From positions 1-64,000 of the forward strand of contig JASGDN010000069.1 of NCBI GenBank assembly GCA_049841275.1: a stretch of DNA of 64,000 bases, written 5' to 3'. The translations under genes and the position numbers were made by a program. The DNA is from JASGDN01 sp049841275. Lineage in GTDB: Bacteria; Chloroflexota; Chloroflexia; Thermomicrobiales; UBA6265. Of this stretch, positions 1 to 8,574 are shown piece by piece (the stretch's first letter is position 1; the number at the start of each line of letters is the position of its first letter). The notes beneath the pieces are model-generated. The model did not search any database, was not told where the DNA came from, and saw nothing but the letters and a program-made list of their open reading frames with translations.

Positions 1-126
1 CAACCGGGCCGGGAGCCGGATGCGGCGCTGACCCAACGGTACGACGCGCTGTATCCGCGCTACCGGGACCTGTATGCCCGCTCGGCAGACCTCATGCATG
101 CCCTCGCCCGCTTCGCCGACGCCTGA
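1..126 (+). CDS. C-terminal end of a probable FGGY-family carbohydrate kinase (partial)
   Basis: The frame is open from the first base and ends with TGA at 124-126, giving the last 41 residues of a protein that starts outside the window. The helical tail, with a tyrosine- and arginine-rich stretch (RYDALYPRYRDLY) followed by a short helix, resembles the C-terminus of xylulokinase/gluconokinase-type FGGY kinases. The next genes (a sugar epimerase and a lactonase-like hydrolase) fit a sugar-use cluster. Too little is present to see any catalytic motif, so the family call is tentative. Confidence 0.5.
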   Translation, partial: QPGREPDAALTQRYDALYPRYRDLYARSADLMHALARFADA

Positions 127-350
127 CCACCTGGCGCGGGCAGGCGTTCGCGCAATAGACCCAACAGCCTCAAGGAACGCCCCGTCCAGCGCACCAACAG
201 GCCCTTTGGAGCCAGTCCGAGGGCCCGGCGGCACCGCCCCTGCAGCGGGTCGCCTTACGATGCTCCCATCCTTCGCGCGCACGATCCAGATCGGGCATCG
301 CCATATCGCGCGGTCCGCCACGCCAGCGACGCGCGCAGGAGAAGGGTCCC

Positions 351-1586
351 ATGGCCTCATCGCACGCATCCGCCCGAACGCTTCCCCGACGCACCGTCCT
401 CGGCAGCCTCGCCCTGTCACCGCTCCTCGCGGGCGTCTCGGCTATCGTCCGCGGCCAGACCCCATCACCGCAGGCCTCGCCAGCAGCCTCCCCCGCCGCT
501 ACCATTCCGGGAATCGCACAATCCGCCTTCGGCACCCCCAAAGGAGCAGATTCATCCGTGGAATGGGAGCAGTACACCCTCTCGAACGACAACGGGATGG
601 CCGTCACCATCCTCACCTATGGTGCGGTCATCCAGTCGCTGACCGTCCCGGACAAGAGCGGCGAGACCGCGAACGTGGTGCTCGGGTTCGACAACGCCGA
701 CGACTACGCCATGAAGAGCCCCTATTTCGGCGCACTCGTCGGCCGCTATGCCAACCGCATCGCCCTCGGGCATTTCACACTCGATGGCAAGACGTACACC
801 CTGCCCATCAACAACGACCCGAACAGCCTCCACGGCGGCGACAAGGGCTTCGACAAGCAGATCTATGCAGCCCGTCCGTTCACGGCCGACGACGGCCCGG
901 CCCTGGAACTCTCCCGTACGAGTCCGGACGGCGAAGAAGGCTATCCCGGTGCGTTGACGTATTCCGTCACCTACACACTGACGGCAGACAACACGCTCCG
1001 GATCGACTATCGCGCCACGACGGACAAGACGACCGTGGTCAATCTCTCCAACCACAGCTATTTCAACCTGGCCGGAGAAGGCAGCGGCGCGATTACCGAT
1101 CATGTCCTGCAGTTGAACGCCTCGCACTACACGCCGGTCGACAAGACGCTGATCCCGACCGGCGATATCGACCCGGTCGCCGGAACGCCGTTCGACTTCA
1201 CGACGGCCAAGGCGATCGGGCAAGACCTGCGCGACGGCAGCGATACACAGATCCTGATCGGGCACGGATACGACCACAACTTCGTCATCGACCGCCCGGA
1301 CGGCGACGCTTCGCTCCAGCTCGTCGCGCGGGTGCAGGAGCCGACCTCGGGACGCGTGCTGGAGGTGCACTCGACCGAACCGGGCGTGCAGTTCTATTCC
1401 GGGAACTTCCTCGACGGGACCTTCGCAGGCACGAGCGGCAAGGTCTACCGGCAGACGGACGCCTTCGCGCTGGAGACGCAGCATTTCCCGGACTCGCCGA
1501 ATCAGCCGAACTTCCCGTCTACCGTGCTGAAGCCAGGCGAGGAGTTCGCATCCACGACCGAGTGGCGCTTCTCGACCGCTGGATAG
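351..1586 (+). CDS. galM: Exported aldose 1-epimerase (galactose mutarotase)
   Basis: This 411-residue protein probably interconverts alpha and beta anomers of aldoses outside the membrane. A twin-arginine signal (Arg13-Arg14, then a hydrophobic stretch) is followed by an Ala/Pro/Ser linker (about 37-52). The mutarotase fold follows: GRYANRI at about 131-137, His161 in SLHGG, His235 in NHSYFN, and Glu343 in TEPGVQFY, matching the catalytic His/Glu pattern of GalM. AGGAGAAGGG at 337-346 precedes ATG 351. Most GalM proteins are cytosolic, so the Tat signal is notable but is seen in secreted homologues. It follows a probable sugar-kinase tail and precedes a hairpin. Confidence 0.93.
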   Translation: MASSHASARTLPRRTVLGSLALSPLLAGVSAIVRGQTPSPQASPAASPAATIPGIAQSAFGTPKGADSSVEWEQYTLSNDNGMAVTILTYGAVIQSLTVPDKSGETANVVLGFDNADDYAMKSPYFGALVGRYANRIALGHFTLDGKTYTLPINNDPNSLHGGDKGFDKQIYAARPFTADDGPALELSRTSPDGEEGYPGALTYSVTYTLTADNTLRIDYRATTDKTTVVNLSNHSYFNLAGEGSGAITDHVLQLNASHYTPVDKTLIPTGDIDPVAGTPFDFTTAKAIGQDLRDGSDTQILIGHGYDHNFVIDRPDGDASLQLVARVQEPTSGRVLEVHSTEPGVQFYSGNFLDGTFAGTSGKVYRQTDAFALETQHFPDSPNQPNFPSTVLKPGEEFASTTEWRFSTAG

Positions 1587-1601
1587 ACGAGGATCATCCC
1601 C

Positions 1602-1640
1602 CTCACCCGATCCGGGCTCAGGCCGCCCGGACCGGGTGAG
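1602..1640. terminator. Hairpin after galM
   Basis: Fifteen-base arms (CTCACCCGATCCGGG and CCCGGACCGGGTGAG) with one mismatch enclose a 9-nt loop, starting 15 bases after the galM stop. There is no T-tract, so termination is inferred from position and stem strength. Confidence 0.6.
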
Positions 1641-1744
1641 GTGCGTCCACACCTGAAACTGACAGCGGTCAAGGGCAACACCGCGACATCGGGAGGCCGG
1701 GTACAATCGATACCCTGAATGTCAGCATCCCGGAAGGAGTGCCC

Positions 1745-2647
1745 GTGCCCGACCAGCCCGCCCGCAGTAAACCGTTCATCATCGACAGCCACCATCACCT
1801 CTGGGACACGGCCTCCGATCACGACTACACCTGGCTGCGCGGTCTTGCCCCGATCGACAAACCGTTCCTCGCAGCCGACCTGGAGAAGGTCCTCGCCGAG
1901 TCCGGTGTTGATGCCGCCGTGCTCGTGCAGACGATCCATTCCATCGACGAGACGCTCGACTTCCTGCGCTTCGCCGCCGAGACGCCGGAAATCGTCGGCG
2001 TCGTCGGCTGGGTCGATCTCGCAAGCCCGCAGGTCGCGTCCCAGATCGCCGACCTGAAAGCCAGTCCGCACGGCGAGTATCTCGTCGGCATCCGCCACCT
2101 TGTGCATGACGAGGAACGGCCAGACTGGCTGTTGCAGGACTCCGTGCAGCAAGGGTTGCAGACGCTCGCCGATGCCGGCCTGACGTACGACCTGCTCCTG
2201 CGGCCGCGCGAGATGGAAAGCGCGATCACGGTCGCCCGCGATTTCCCGCACCTGAAGATGGTGGTCGATCACATCGCGAAGCCGCCCATCGCCAGCGGCG
2301 AGCTGGAGCCGTGGGCGAGCCTGATGCGTGAATTTGCGCCGTTGGAGCACGTCGCCTGCAAGCTCTCCGGGATGGTGACGGAGGCCGATCATGCGTCATG
2401 GACACCGGATGACCTGAAGCCCTACATCGCGACAGCGTGGGAGATCTTCGGGCCGGACCGCCTGATGTACGGGTCCGACTGGCCGGTCTGCCTGCTGGCC
2501 GCCGAGTATCGCGAGGTGATCGGGGCGCTGCGAACGGTGCTGGACGACCTCGGTGTCCTCGACGAGGCGGCAGAGGCGTCCGCCTTCGCCGGTACCGCTG
2601 CTCGCTGGTACGGCCTCGACCTGGACGCCCTCGGCAACCTCGCGTAA
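1745..2647 (+). CDS. Amidohydrolase family 2, L-fuconolactonase-like
   Basis: About 300 residues of TIM-barrel amidohydrolase (Amidohydro_2). The N-terminal metal/active-site motif DSHHHLWD lies near residues 14-21, a conserved His sits in VVDHIAKP, and the terminal Asp is in MYGSDWPVC. This is the pattern of L-fucono-1,5-lactonase/L-rhamnonolactonase-like hydrolases, which open sugar-acid lactones. The GTG at 1745 is preferred because AAGGAG (1734-1739) sits five bases upstream; the GTG at 1739 overlaps that Shine-Dalgarno. The sugar-gene neighbours support a role in sugar-acid catabolism. The exact substrate cannot be read. Confidence 0.85.
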   Translation: MPDQPARSKPFIIDSHHHLWDTASDHDYTWLRGLAPIDKPFLAADLEKVLAESGVDAAVLVQTIHSIDETLDFLRFAAETPEIVGVVGWVDLASPQVASQIADLKASPHGEYLVGIRHLVHDEERPDWLLQDSVQQGLQTLADAGLTYDLLLRPREMESAITVARDFPHLKMVVDHIAKPPIASGELEPWASLMREFAPLEHVACKLSGMVTEADHASWTPDDLKPYIATAWEIFGPDRLMYGSDWPVCLLAAEYREVIGALRTVLDDLGVLDEAAEASAFAGTAARWYGLDLDALGNLA

Positions 2648-2720
2648 GGGTCACGCCCGCCATCGCACCACTGAATTGCCCGATCCATCCATCGTTCACG
2701 ACCGAAACGAGCACGCATCC

Positions 2721-3443
2721 ATGACCGATTCCGACCTGTCCGCCGCGATCGAGACCGTGACCGTCGATCCGGCCATCTTCGCGCAATGGCCGGACTATCG
2801 CGTGCTGACGATCCTCGCCAGCGGACTCGACCTGACGTCGGAGTCCGCTCGGGCAATCGCCGAAGACCGCCTCACCGCCGCCGAGGAAGCGGTCCGCGCG
2901 AAACATGTGTCGGACTGGACGACCGAGCCACACGTCGCGGCGTGGATGGAGGCGTACAAGGGGTTCGGCGCAAAGCCGAAGCGCACGATGCCGAGCGTGC
3001 TCGCCCTCCTGAAGCGGGTGGAGGGCGGACTGCCGCGCATCGATCCGGCAACGGATGCCTACAACGCGATCTCGATCGCCCACGCGCTGCCGATCGGCGG
3101 CGAGGATTTCTCCGCATACACCGGCGCACCGAGACTGACGATCGCAACGGGCAACGAACCATTCGACACGACCGACCGGGGCGAGCCGGTGATCGACCAT
3201 CCTGCCGCTGGCGAGGTGATCTGGCGCGACGACACCCACGTCACCTGCCGGCGCTGGAACTGGCGACAGGGCATCCGCACCCGGATCGTGCCGAAGACGG
3301 CCACCGCGATCTTCCTGCTGGAAGCGCTGGGCGCGATGCCGTACGATGACCTGAACGCCGCCGGGGAGGAACTGACCGCGAGCCTGCGGGCGATGTTCCC
3401 GGACGTCGTCATCGCCACCCGAACGATCCGCTCCGGCTCCTGA
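2721..3443 (+). CDS. B3/B4 tRNA-binding domain protein
   Basis: A 240-residue cytosolic protein matching the stand-alone B3/4 domain family, related to the editing domain of phenylalanyl-tRNA synthetase beta. Typical features are an acidic helical N-terminus, then an AYNAISIAHALPIGGED segment and a central WRDDTHVTCRRWNWRQG strand region. In PheRS this fold binds or edits misaminoacylated tRNA; stand-alone members are uncharacterised or proposed trans-editing factors. ATG 2721 was chosen because the conserved domain begins soon after; an open frame extends upstream but runs across the previous gene. A LysE-family exporter follows. Confidence 0.8.
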   Translation: MTDSDLSAAIETVTVDPAIFAQWPDYRVLTILASGLDLTSESARAIAEDRLTAAEEAVRAKHVSDWTTEPHVAAWMEAYKGFGAKPKRTMPSVLALLKRVEGGLPRIDPATDAYNAISIAHALPIGGEDFSAYTGAPRLTIATGNEPFDTTDRGEPVIDHPAAGEVIWRDDTHVTCRRWNWRQGIRTRIVPKTATAIFLLEALGAMPYDDLNAAGEELTASLRAMFPDVVIATRTIRSGS

Positions 3444-3494
3444 TCGGCCCACCGCTTCCCGCATCGCACGCACCGGCAGGAGGTCGCTTTCCAA

Positions 3495-4112
3495 ATGGTC
3501 GAACCGATTGTGCTGGCGACGTTCGCGGTCGCCCTCCTGCTGAACGCGGGCAGTCCCGGCCCGAGCGTTGCCGCGCTCGTCTCGCGCGTCATCACGAACG
3601 GCTGGCGCGATGTGCTGCCCTTCGTCCTCGCGATGTGGATCGGCGAGGTCGGCTGGCTGACGGTCTCGATGGCCGGCCTGACGACCCTCGCCGAGACGTT
3701 CCACACCGGATTCGTGATCCTGAAATGGCTGGGTGTGGGTTACCTCGCCTATCTCGCGATCAGGATGTGGCGAGCGCCGGTCGACGAGAAGGCCGACGTC
3801 CTCCCGACGCGCCAGAGTCCGGTCTCGATGTTCGCGGCGGGGATGGCGCTGACGATCGGGAACCCGAAGATCATGGTCTTCTACTTGGCGGTGCTGCCCT
3901 CGCTGGTAACGCTGGGGACGTTTCACGTCTCGACCTGGGCGCCCTTCGCCATCACCTGCTTCCTTGTGCTGATGGCGGTCGATTGCTCGTGGATTGCCTT
4001 CGCGAGCTACGCGCGACGTCTGTTGCGGACGCCCCGCGCAATGCGGCTGGCGAACCGGATCGGGGCGACGGCGATGGGCGGCGCGGCGGTGCTGATCGCG
4101 ACGCGGAAGTAA
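3495..4112 (+). CDS. LysE/RhtB family amino-acid exporter
   Basis: A 205-residue inner-membrane protein of the LysE superfamily. The N-terminal motif LLNAGSPGPS and helices near residues 5-25, 40-65, 70-90, 115-135, 145-170 and 180-203 give the usual five- to six-helix topology and family length. Members export amino acids such as homoserine, threonine or lysine; the substrate is not readable here. AGGAGG lies 11 bases before ATG 3495. It ends just before a strong hairpin that separates it from a convergent gene. Confidence 0.88.
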   Translation: MVEPIVLATFAVALLLNAGSPGPSVAALVSRVITNGWRDVLPFVLAMWIGEVGWLTVSMAGLTTLAETFHTGFVILKWLGVGYLAYLAIRMWRAPVDEKADVLPTRQSPVSMFAAGMALTIGNPKIMVFYLAVLPSLVTLGTFHVSTWAPFAITCFLVLMAVDCSWIAFASYARRLLRTPRAMRLANRIGATAMGGAAVLIATRK

Positions 4113-4117
4113 GCCCG

Positions 4118-4168
4118 GAACGCAGGGAGACCGGGGGCAGGACATCCGCCCCCGGTCTCCCTGCGTTC
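4118..4168. terminator. Bidirectional hairpin between convergent genes
   Basis: Perfect 21-base arms begin with GAACGCAGGGAG and meet across a 9-nt loop. The hairpin lies between the stops of the LysE gene (+) and the exported protein (-), so it can serve both strands. No clear T-tract follows. Confidence 0.75.
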
Positions 4169-4179
4169 GGCGAGGTCCG

Positions 4180-5481
4180 TCAGATGCCGAACTCGGCCGG
4201 AAGCGCGATCGGCCCGCACGGCTTGGCTGGCGTCTCCAGGCAGGCGGTCTGCGCGTCCAGCAGGGCATTCATCCCGGATTCCGGCACGCCCCCGATCCGG
4301 TCGGCGGAGATCCCGATCACCATGTTCCCCACCGGCACCCAGACGTTCATCCCGGAGGAGACGGTGCCGTCGTCCTGATCGAAACTGAAATCGACCGCCG
4401 ATCCGCCCTCAGGCGCATCCGCTCGCTTCTCCATCGACGCGTAGGAGGAGCCCAGCAGGGCGATATACCCATCAGCGGAGGCACTGGCAAAGGCTGCTGC
4501 CTCCGCTGGCGTGGCGAACGCGAAGATCGACGTGCTTACGGTCAGGCTGGTGTTGTAGTCGGTCTCGCCATCGGGCAGCAGGTAGACAGTCGCGGTATAG
4601 AGCGATTCCACTCCGGACTTGAGGAGGCTCTCCTGCCGGGCCTTCCACGTTTCCGCGGTGTCGCCCAGCTCGATTGGCGCCACGCCATCCAGCAGGGAAC
4701 ACCCTTCGAGCGCCGTACCGCTGGCATAGCCGCTTCGTCCTTCGACGCGAAGCGTGGTGAAGAACGGTCCGGCGGGCTTTGCCGCAAGGACGTGCTCGAC
4801 CCGCTGGTGCATCACCTTCGCGAGGTTCATGGCGCGATCCGCATCCGGCTCGGCGCCGTCGTAGGAGAAGAGCGAGACGCCAGCCGTCACGTTCCCGATG
4901 CGGAACGAGTAGTCGACGATCGCGTACGACTCACCCGTTTCGGGGTCATCCACCGTGGTGCGGGTCAGCCGCGCCTCATCGCCAATCACCGGAGCGCTGG
5001 CCACCGGCGTGGCATTGGGGTCGAGTGAGCCATCGAAGAGGATCGACAGGCCTTTCGACGCACCCTCGGCATCCCCGAACAGTTCCGCATGGCTCCAACC
5101 CGCCGAGATATAGGTGTTCTCGGGGGTGAACGTGCCGCCGTACTGGCTGTACTGCACGACCAGGCCAGCATCCTCCAGCCGCGCACGGAGCGCATCGGAT
5201 GGCATCAGCTGTTGCTGCGCCACGATCCCGTCCACATCGAGCAGGTAACCGCCGACATTCTGGAAGGCCGGGTCCATCTCCTGGGCAAACAACGTCATCG
5301 CCGCCAGGTCGAGCGGCACCCCGCTCGGTACCGTCAGCCGGACCGGAGCCGCGACCGGGGATGTGGCAGGGGTGGCATCCTGCGCGAACGCCATGACCGG
5401 CCCGCCCAGGAGCCCGCTGACCACGATCGCCATCAGGGCGAGCATCGTACGGTGGACGCGTTGGAATCGCGGGATCTGCAT
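4180..5481 (-). CDS. Exported protein of unknown function
   Basis: About 433 residues with a clear signal peptide (basic start, hydrophobic core ending VMAFAQ) and a DATPATSPVAAP linker typical of exported proteins of this genome. The mature part is rich in acidic and small residues, has two Cys near the C-terminus (CLETPAKPC) and another in EGCSLLDG, and has no catalytic motif I recognise. ATG 5481 is preferred: AGGAG lies seven bases upstream, and an alternative ATG at 5499 lies before that site. I cannot assign a function. Confidence 0.8.
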   Translation of the reverse strand: MQIPRFQRVHRTMLALMAIVVSGLLGGPVMAFAQDATPATSPVAAPVRLTVPSGVPLDLAAMTLFAQEMDPAFQNVGGYLLDVDGIVAQQQLMPSDALRARLEDAGLVVQYSQYGGTFTPENTYISAGWSHAELFGDAEGASKGLSILFDGSLDPNATPVASAPVIGDEARLTRTTVDDPETGESYAIVDYSFRIGNVTAGVSLFSYDGAEPDADRAMNLAKVMHQRVEHVLAAKPAGPFFTTLRVEGRSGYASGTALEGCSLLDGVAPIELGDTAETWKARQESLLKSGVESLYTATVYLLPDGETDYNTSLTVSTSIFAFATPAEAAAFASASADGYIALLGSSYASMEKRADAPEGGSAVDFSFDQDDGTVSSGMNVWVPVGNMVIGISADRIGGVPESGMNALLDAQTACLETPAKPCGPIALPAEFGI

Positions 5482-5587
5482 CGACACACTCCTCATCACA
5501 CGGCGGGGCCAGCGCCCACGGCACCATGCCGTGACGTCGCCCCCAGGCTGATCGCTTCAGGACCCCCTATGATACAGACTAACATGT

Positions 5588-5605
5588 CTATCGAGAAAAC
5601 GATAG
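5588..5605. promoter_or_regulatory. Short inverted repeat upstream of the exported protein gene
   Basis: CTATCG-6-CGATAG lies in an AT-rich stretch about 110 bases upstream of the start at 5481, next to ACATGT. It could be an operator or part of the hairpin region behind the preceding gene. Support is weak. Confidence 0.25.
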
Positions 5606-5616
5606 TCCCTAACACA

Positions 5617-5656
5617 AATGGCCGGGATCGCACTGTGCGGTGCGATCCCGGCCATT
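5617..5656. terminator. Hairpin after the PPOX-family gene
   Basis: Perfect 17-base arms (AATGGCCGGGATCGCAC and its complement) flank a 6-nt loop. The site lies downstream of the minus-strand gene ending at 5721. Confidence 0.7.
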
Positions 5657-5720
5657 CCGATGCTCATGTGTTTTCAGGCGAACCGCGACGTCCGGATCAC
5701 CGTCCGCCCCATGTCCGGGC

Positions 5721-6416
5721 CTAGTAGAGGACCTCCCGGTAGGCTTCCCGGCGCTTGCCAGCCGATTCGTCCGGCGGCGGTAGATTCTTCTGCTCGTTCC
5801 AGATCTGGGCCAGCGTCGGGATCGTGTCGTCGTCCGGCCAGGTATCCGGCTTCCAGAGCCGGGCCCGCAGCATTGCCCGAGCACAGTGGACGAAGACCTC
5901 GTCGATCTCCACCACGATGCCAAGGTTCGGCGCCTTTCCCTGGAGCGCCATCGACGCCAGGATTTCCGGATCGGTGGTGATGGTGGCACGGCCGTTGATG
6001 CGCAATGCCTCTTCCACACCGGGGATGAAGAAGAGCAGGCCGACGTGCGGGTTCTCCAGGATGTTGCGGAACGTGTCCACGCGCCTGTTGCCGAGGCGGT
6101 CCGGAATCACGATCGTCTCATCGTCGATGATCTGGACCATGCTCTTCACGTCGCCGCGCGGGGTGACATCACAATTCCCGCGTGCATCGGACGACGCCAT
6201 GGCAAAGAAGGGCGAGGCCGCGATGTACTCGCGAATGGAGGGGGTCAGCCAGGCGGTATGCTTGTTGAGGATCTCCGAGGACGCCTCACCGACAGCTGCG
6301 CGCAGCTGCTCCAGCGACGTCACGCGATTGGCGAGTATGCGCTGTTTCACGGCCTTCGTATCGGCTGGCGAAACGGGATCAGCGGCATCGGGGGCGATGG
6401 GAGGAACGATTGCCAT
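5721..6416 (-). CDS. Pyridoxamine 5'-phosphate oxidase-fold FMN-binding protein (DR_2398/MSMEG_1061-like)
   Basis: A 231-residue split-barrel flavoprotein. The central segment (SPFFAMASSDARGNCDVTP, then IPDRLGNRRVDTFRNI and LLFFIPG) matches the PPOX-class subfamily typified by DR_2398 and MSMEG_1061, whose members probably bind FMN and reduce or oxidise small substrates; the physiological substrate is unknown. ATG 6416 starts the conserved MAIVPPI end; the upstream open frame is low-complexity and unlikely to be coding. The gene is divergent from the permease at 6597, so the 180-base gap should hold both promoters. Confidence 0.82.
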   Translation of the reverse strand: MAIVPPIAPDAADPVSPADTKAVKQRILANRVTSLEQLRAAVGEASSEILNKHTAWLTPSIREYIAASPFFAMASSDARGNCDVTPRGDVKSMVQIIDDETIVIPDRLGNRRVDTFRNILENPHVGLLFFIPGVEEALRINGRATITTDPEILASMALQGKAPNLGIVVEIDEVFVHCARAMLRARLWKPDTWPDDDTIPTLAQIWNEQKNLPPPDESAGKRREAYREVLY

Positions 6417-6596
6417 CGGACGCGCTCCGGACGGATGGGTGAGGAGAAAACCGCGGGACCAGGCCCGTATCTGACCGTGTATTCCGACCAGCGTACCGTG
6501 GATTCCCGATTCCGGCAATCGCCATCCTGCCCTGAATGCCATGCCTGATCCCGGCATCCGCCCCCAGCAATCGGGCGAGACGGGTACGATTCGCGC

Positions 6597-7853
6597 ATGA
6601 CCGACCTCGTCCGCCTGCTTACCCTGGCGGTGCTCGCCACCACCCTCATCCTGATGCTGATCCGGCCGGGCAACCGCTCGGAGGCGTGGTATGCCGCCGC
6701 GGGGGCGTTCGGGATGGTCGCCATCGGGGCGGTGCCACTTGATGCCGTGCCAGGACTGGCCGGGCAGACGAAACGCGTATTGCTCTTTCTCGCCGGGATG
6801 ATGCTGCTCACCAGGGTGACGGAACGGGCAGGCGTCTTCACGGCGCTGGCCGATGGCTGCGTGTGGCTGGCACGTGGCCGGGGACGCCGTCTCTACGTCC
6901 TCCTCTTCGTCCTGGGCGCGCTGGTGACGGCGACCCTTTCACTCGACGTAACCGTCATCATGCTGACGCCAATCGTCGCGACGGTCGCCGCCCGCCGGAA
7001 ACTCGATCCAATCCCGTTCCTTTTCGCCTGCGTCTTCGTGGCGAACACGGCCTCGCTGGTGTTGCCGGTGAGCAACCTCACGAACCTGCTCGTCTTCGCG
7101 CGGCTGGAACCGGGATTCGCCGGATTCGTCCGCACGATGTGGTTGCCGAACCTCGTGGCAGCAACGGTGAACCTCGGCCTCTTCCTCTGGATCTTCCGCA
7201 ACCGCATCCCGCAACGGTTTGCCACCGACGACCTCGCGTCCTTCACCCCCGATCCCTGGCTGCTGACGGCGGGCGGCGTCACCGGGGCGACCCTGGCCGC
7301 GATCTTCGCACTGGGACTGGCCGACCTGCCACTCTGGTGGGCGGCCATCGGCGGAGGAGGGATGCTGGCTACCCTCGCCGCAGGGCAAAGGCACCTGAAG
7401 ACCCGGCACCTGAAGCACGACCTCTCGCCGGGGATCTTCGTCTTCGTGATCGCGATGACGGTCGTGGTGGAAGGCTTCCGGCGGGAGTTCCTGGCAGGAA
7501 AAAGCATCCCGATCCCGCACGATCCAGCCCTGGCGGCGGTCGCGGGAATCGCAGGCGGTACGATCGGCAGCAACATCGTCAACAACATCCCGATGACCGT
7601 GCTGGCGCTCTCGATCATCGACGGGGTGAAGCCGGAATTACAACAAGCCCTTGCCTACGGAACGCTGGTGGGCGTGAACATCGGACCAGCCCTGACGACG
7701 TACGGCTCGCTGGCGACGATGCTCTGGCTGACGCTGGTACGCCGGCGGGAGATCGTCATCTCGACGGGCGACTATCTCCGGGTCAGCCTGTTGACAGTGC
7801 CGGCCGCGCTGCTGGCAACGGGCATCAGCCTGATCGCGGTGCTGCTGGTCTGA
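6597..7853 (+). CDS. ArsB/SLC13-type membrane permease
   Basis: A 418-residue protein with about 11 membrane segments in the ion-transporter superfamily that contains ArsB, NhaD and DASS carriers. Supporting motifs are LDVTVIMLTPI near residue 120, NTASLVLPVSNLTN near 155, and the second-repeat signature NNIPMTV followed by GVNIGPALTTYGSLATMLW near 325-380. The last is characteristic of ArsB-like pumps. Transport of arsenite or another anion is plausible. No arsR or arsC is adjacent, so the substrate stays open. The start directly follows the promoter region shared with the PPOX gene. Confidence 0.8.
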   Translation: MTDLVRLLTLAVLATTLILMLIRPGNRSEAWYAAAGAFGMVAIGAVPLDAVPGLAGQTKRVLLFLAGMMLLTRVTERAGVFTALADGCVWLARGRGRRLYVLLFVLGALVTATLSLDVTVIMLTPIVATVAARRKLDPIPFLFACVFVANTASLVLPVSNLTNLLVFARLEPGFAGFVRTMWLPNLVAATVNLGLFLWIFRNRIPQRFATDDLASFTPDPWLLTAGGVTGATLAAIFALGLADLPLWWAAIGGGGMLATLAAGQRHLKTRHLKHDLSPGIFVFVIAMTVVVEGFRREFLAGKSIPIPHDPALAAVAGIAGGTIGSNIVNNIPMTVLALSIIDGVKPELQQALAYGTLVGVNIGPALTTYGSLATMLWLTLVRRREIVISTGDYLRVSLLTVPAALLATGISLIAVLLV

Positions 7854-7920
7854 GCCACACGGGTGCATGCAGCTTCTCGTATCGTGGCGGTGGATGATCG
7901 CCGAGACCGCGACATAACCG

Positions 7921-8460
7921 CTACGGCTCGCTCAGGTCGAGGTTCCAGGTCTCGGCGATGTTTCCGAGCACGACATCGCTGGGAGCCGTGGCGACGATGT
8001 GGAATCCGGCCCGCATGTAGAGCCGCCGCGCCGCCACCAGCGAATCCTCCGTCCACAGTTCGATCCTGCTGTATCCCGCTTCCCGCGCGAAGGCGACCAC
8101 GGCGGCAACCAGCGCCGATCCGACGCCGTATCCGCGCGCACCTTCCGTCACCACCAGCATGCGCAGTTTCGCCGCAGTGGGATCGTGGTCGTGCGCGACG
8201 AGGAAGATCGCGCCTGCACGCTCACCACCGACCTCGGCGATCCAGGCGCGCTCCCGGCGCGCGGGGTCGCCCTTCCCCGCAAGCAGACGCGGCGCGATAG
8301 CGGCCATGAGCCCCTCGACAACCGGGACGAACGCCTCCGGCCAACCGAGGCCGTCCACGTAGATCGCCCGATGCGCATCGACGACCCAGGCAAGGTCGTC
8401 GGTATCGGCGTCGCGAAGCAGGAGCGACCGTTCCTGCTGGCTATCCTGATGCACGCCCAT
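7921..8460 (-). CDS. GNAT family N-acetyltransferase
   Basis: A 179-residue GCN5-related acetyltransferase. The acetyl-CoA pyrophosphate loop (motif A) is GARGYGVGSALVAAVV, preceded by the beta-4 strand KLRMLVV and followed by a C-terminal LYMRAGFH motif. ATG 8460 is chosen over upstream ATGs at 8487 and 8526 because GGAGGT lies six bases before it. The acyl acceptor cannot be deduced. It is convergent with the permease and divergent from the F420-dependent oxidoreductase gene. Confidence 0.85.
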   Translation of the reverse strand: MGVHQDSQQERSLLLRDADTDDLAWVVDAHRAIYVDGLGWPEAFVPVVEGLMAAIAPRLLAGKGDPARRERAWIAEVGGERAGAIFLVAHDHDPTAAKLRMLVVTEGARGYGVGSALVAAVVAFAREAGYSRIELWTEDSLVAARRLYMRAGFHIVATAPSDVVLGNIAETWNLDLSEP

Positions 8461-8574
8461 CCCGCCACCTCCCGATACCGCGCTCATGCCGAATCCTGGC
8501 CAGCATAAGCCGATGGCACGGGTCATGAACAGGAATCCGGTGGGCGCCTGGTCCGCACAGGAGGTATTTCCATC

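Noticed and set aside
552..1706. Long open frame antisense to galM
   Set aside because: It mirrors the codon pattern of the strongly supported galM gene and has no family features or ribosome-binding site.
2226..4268. 680-codon open frame on the minus strand
   Set aside because: It runs across three well supported plus-strand genes and is Arg/Pro/Gly-rich, as expected for a shadow frame in GC-rich DNA.
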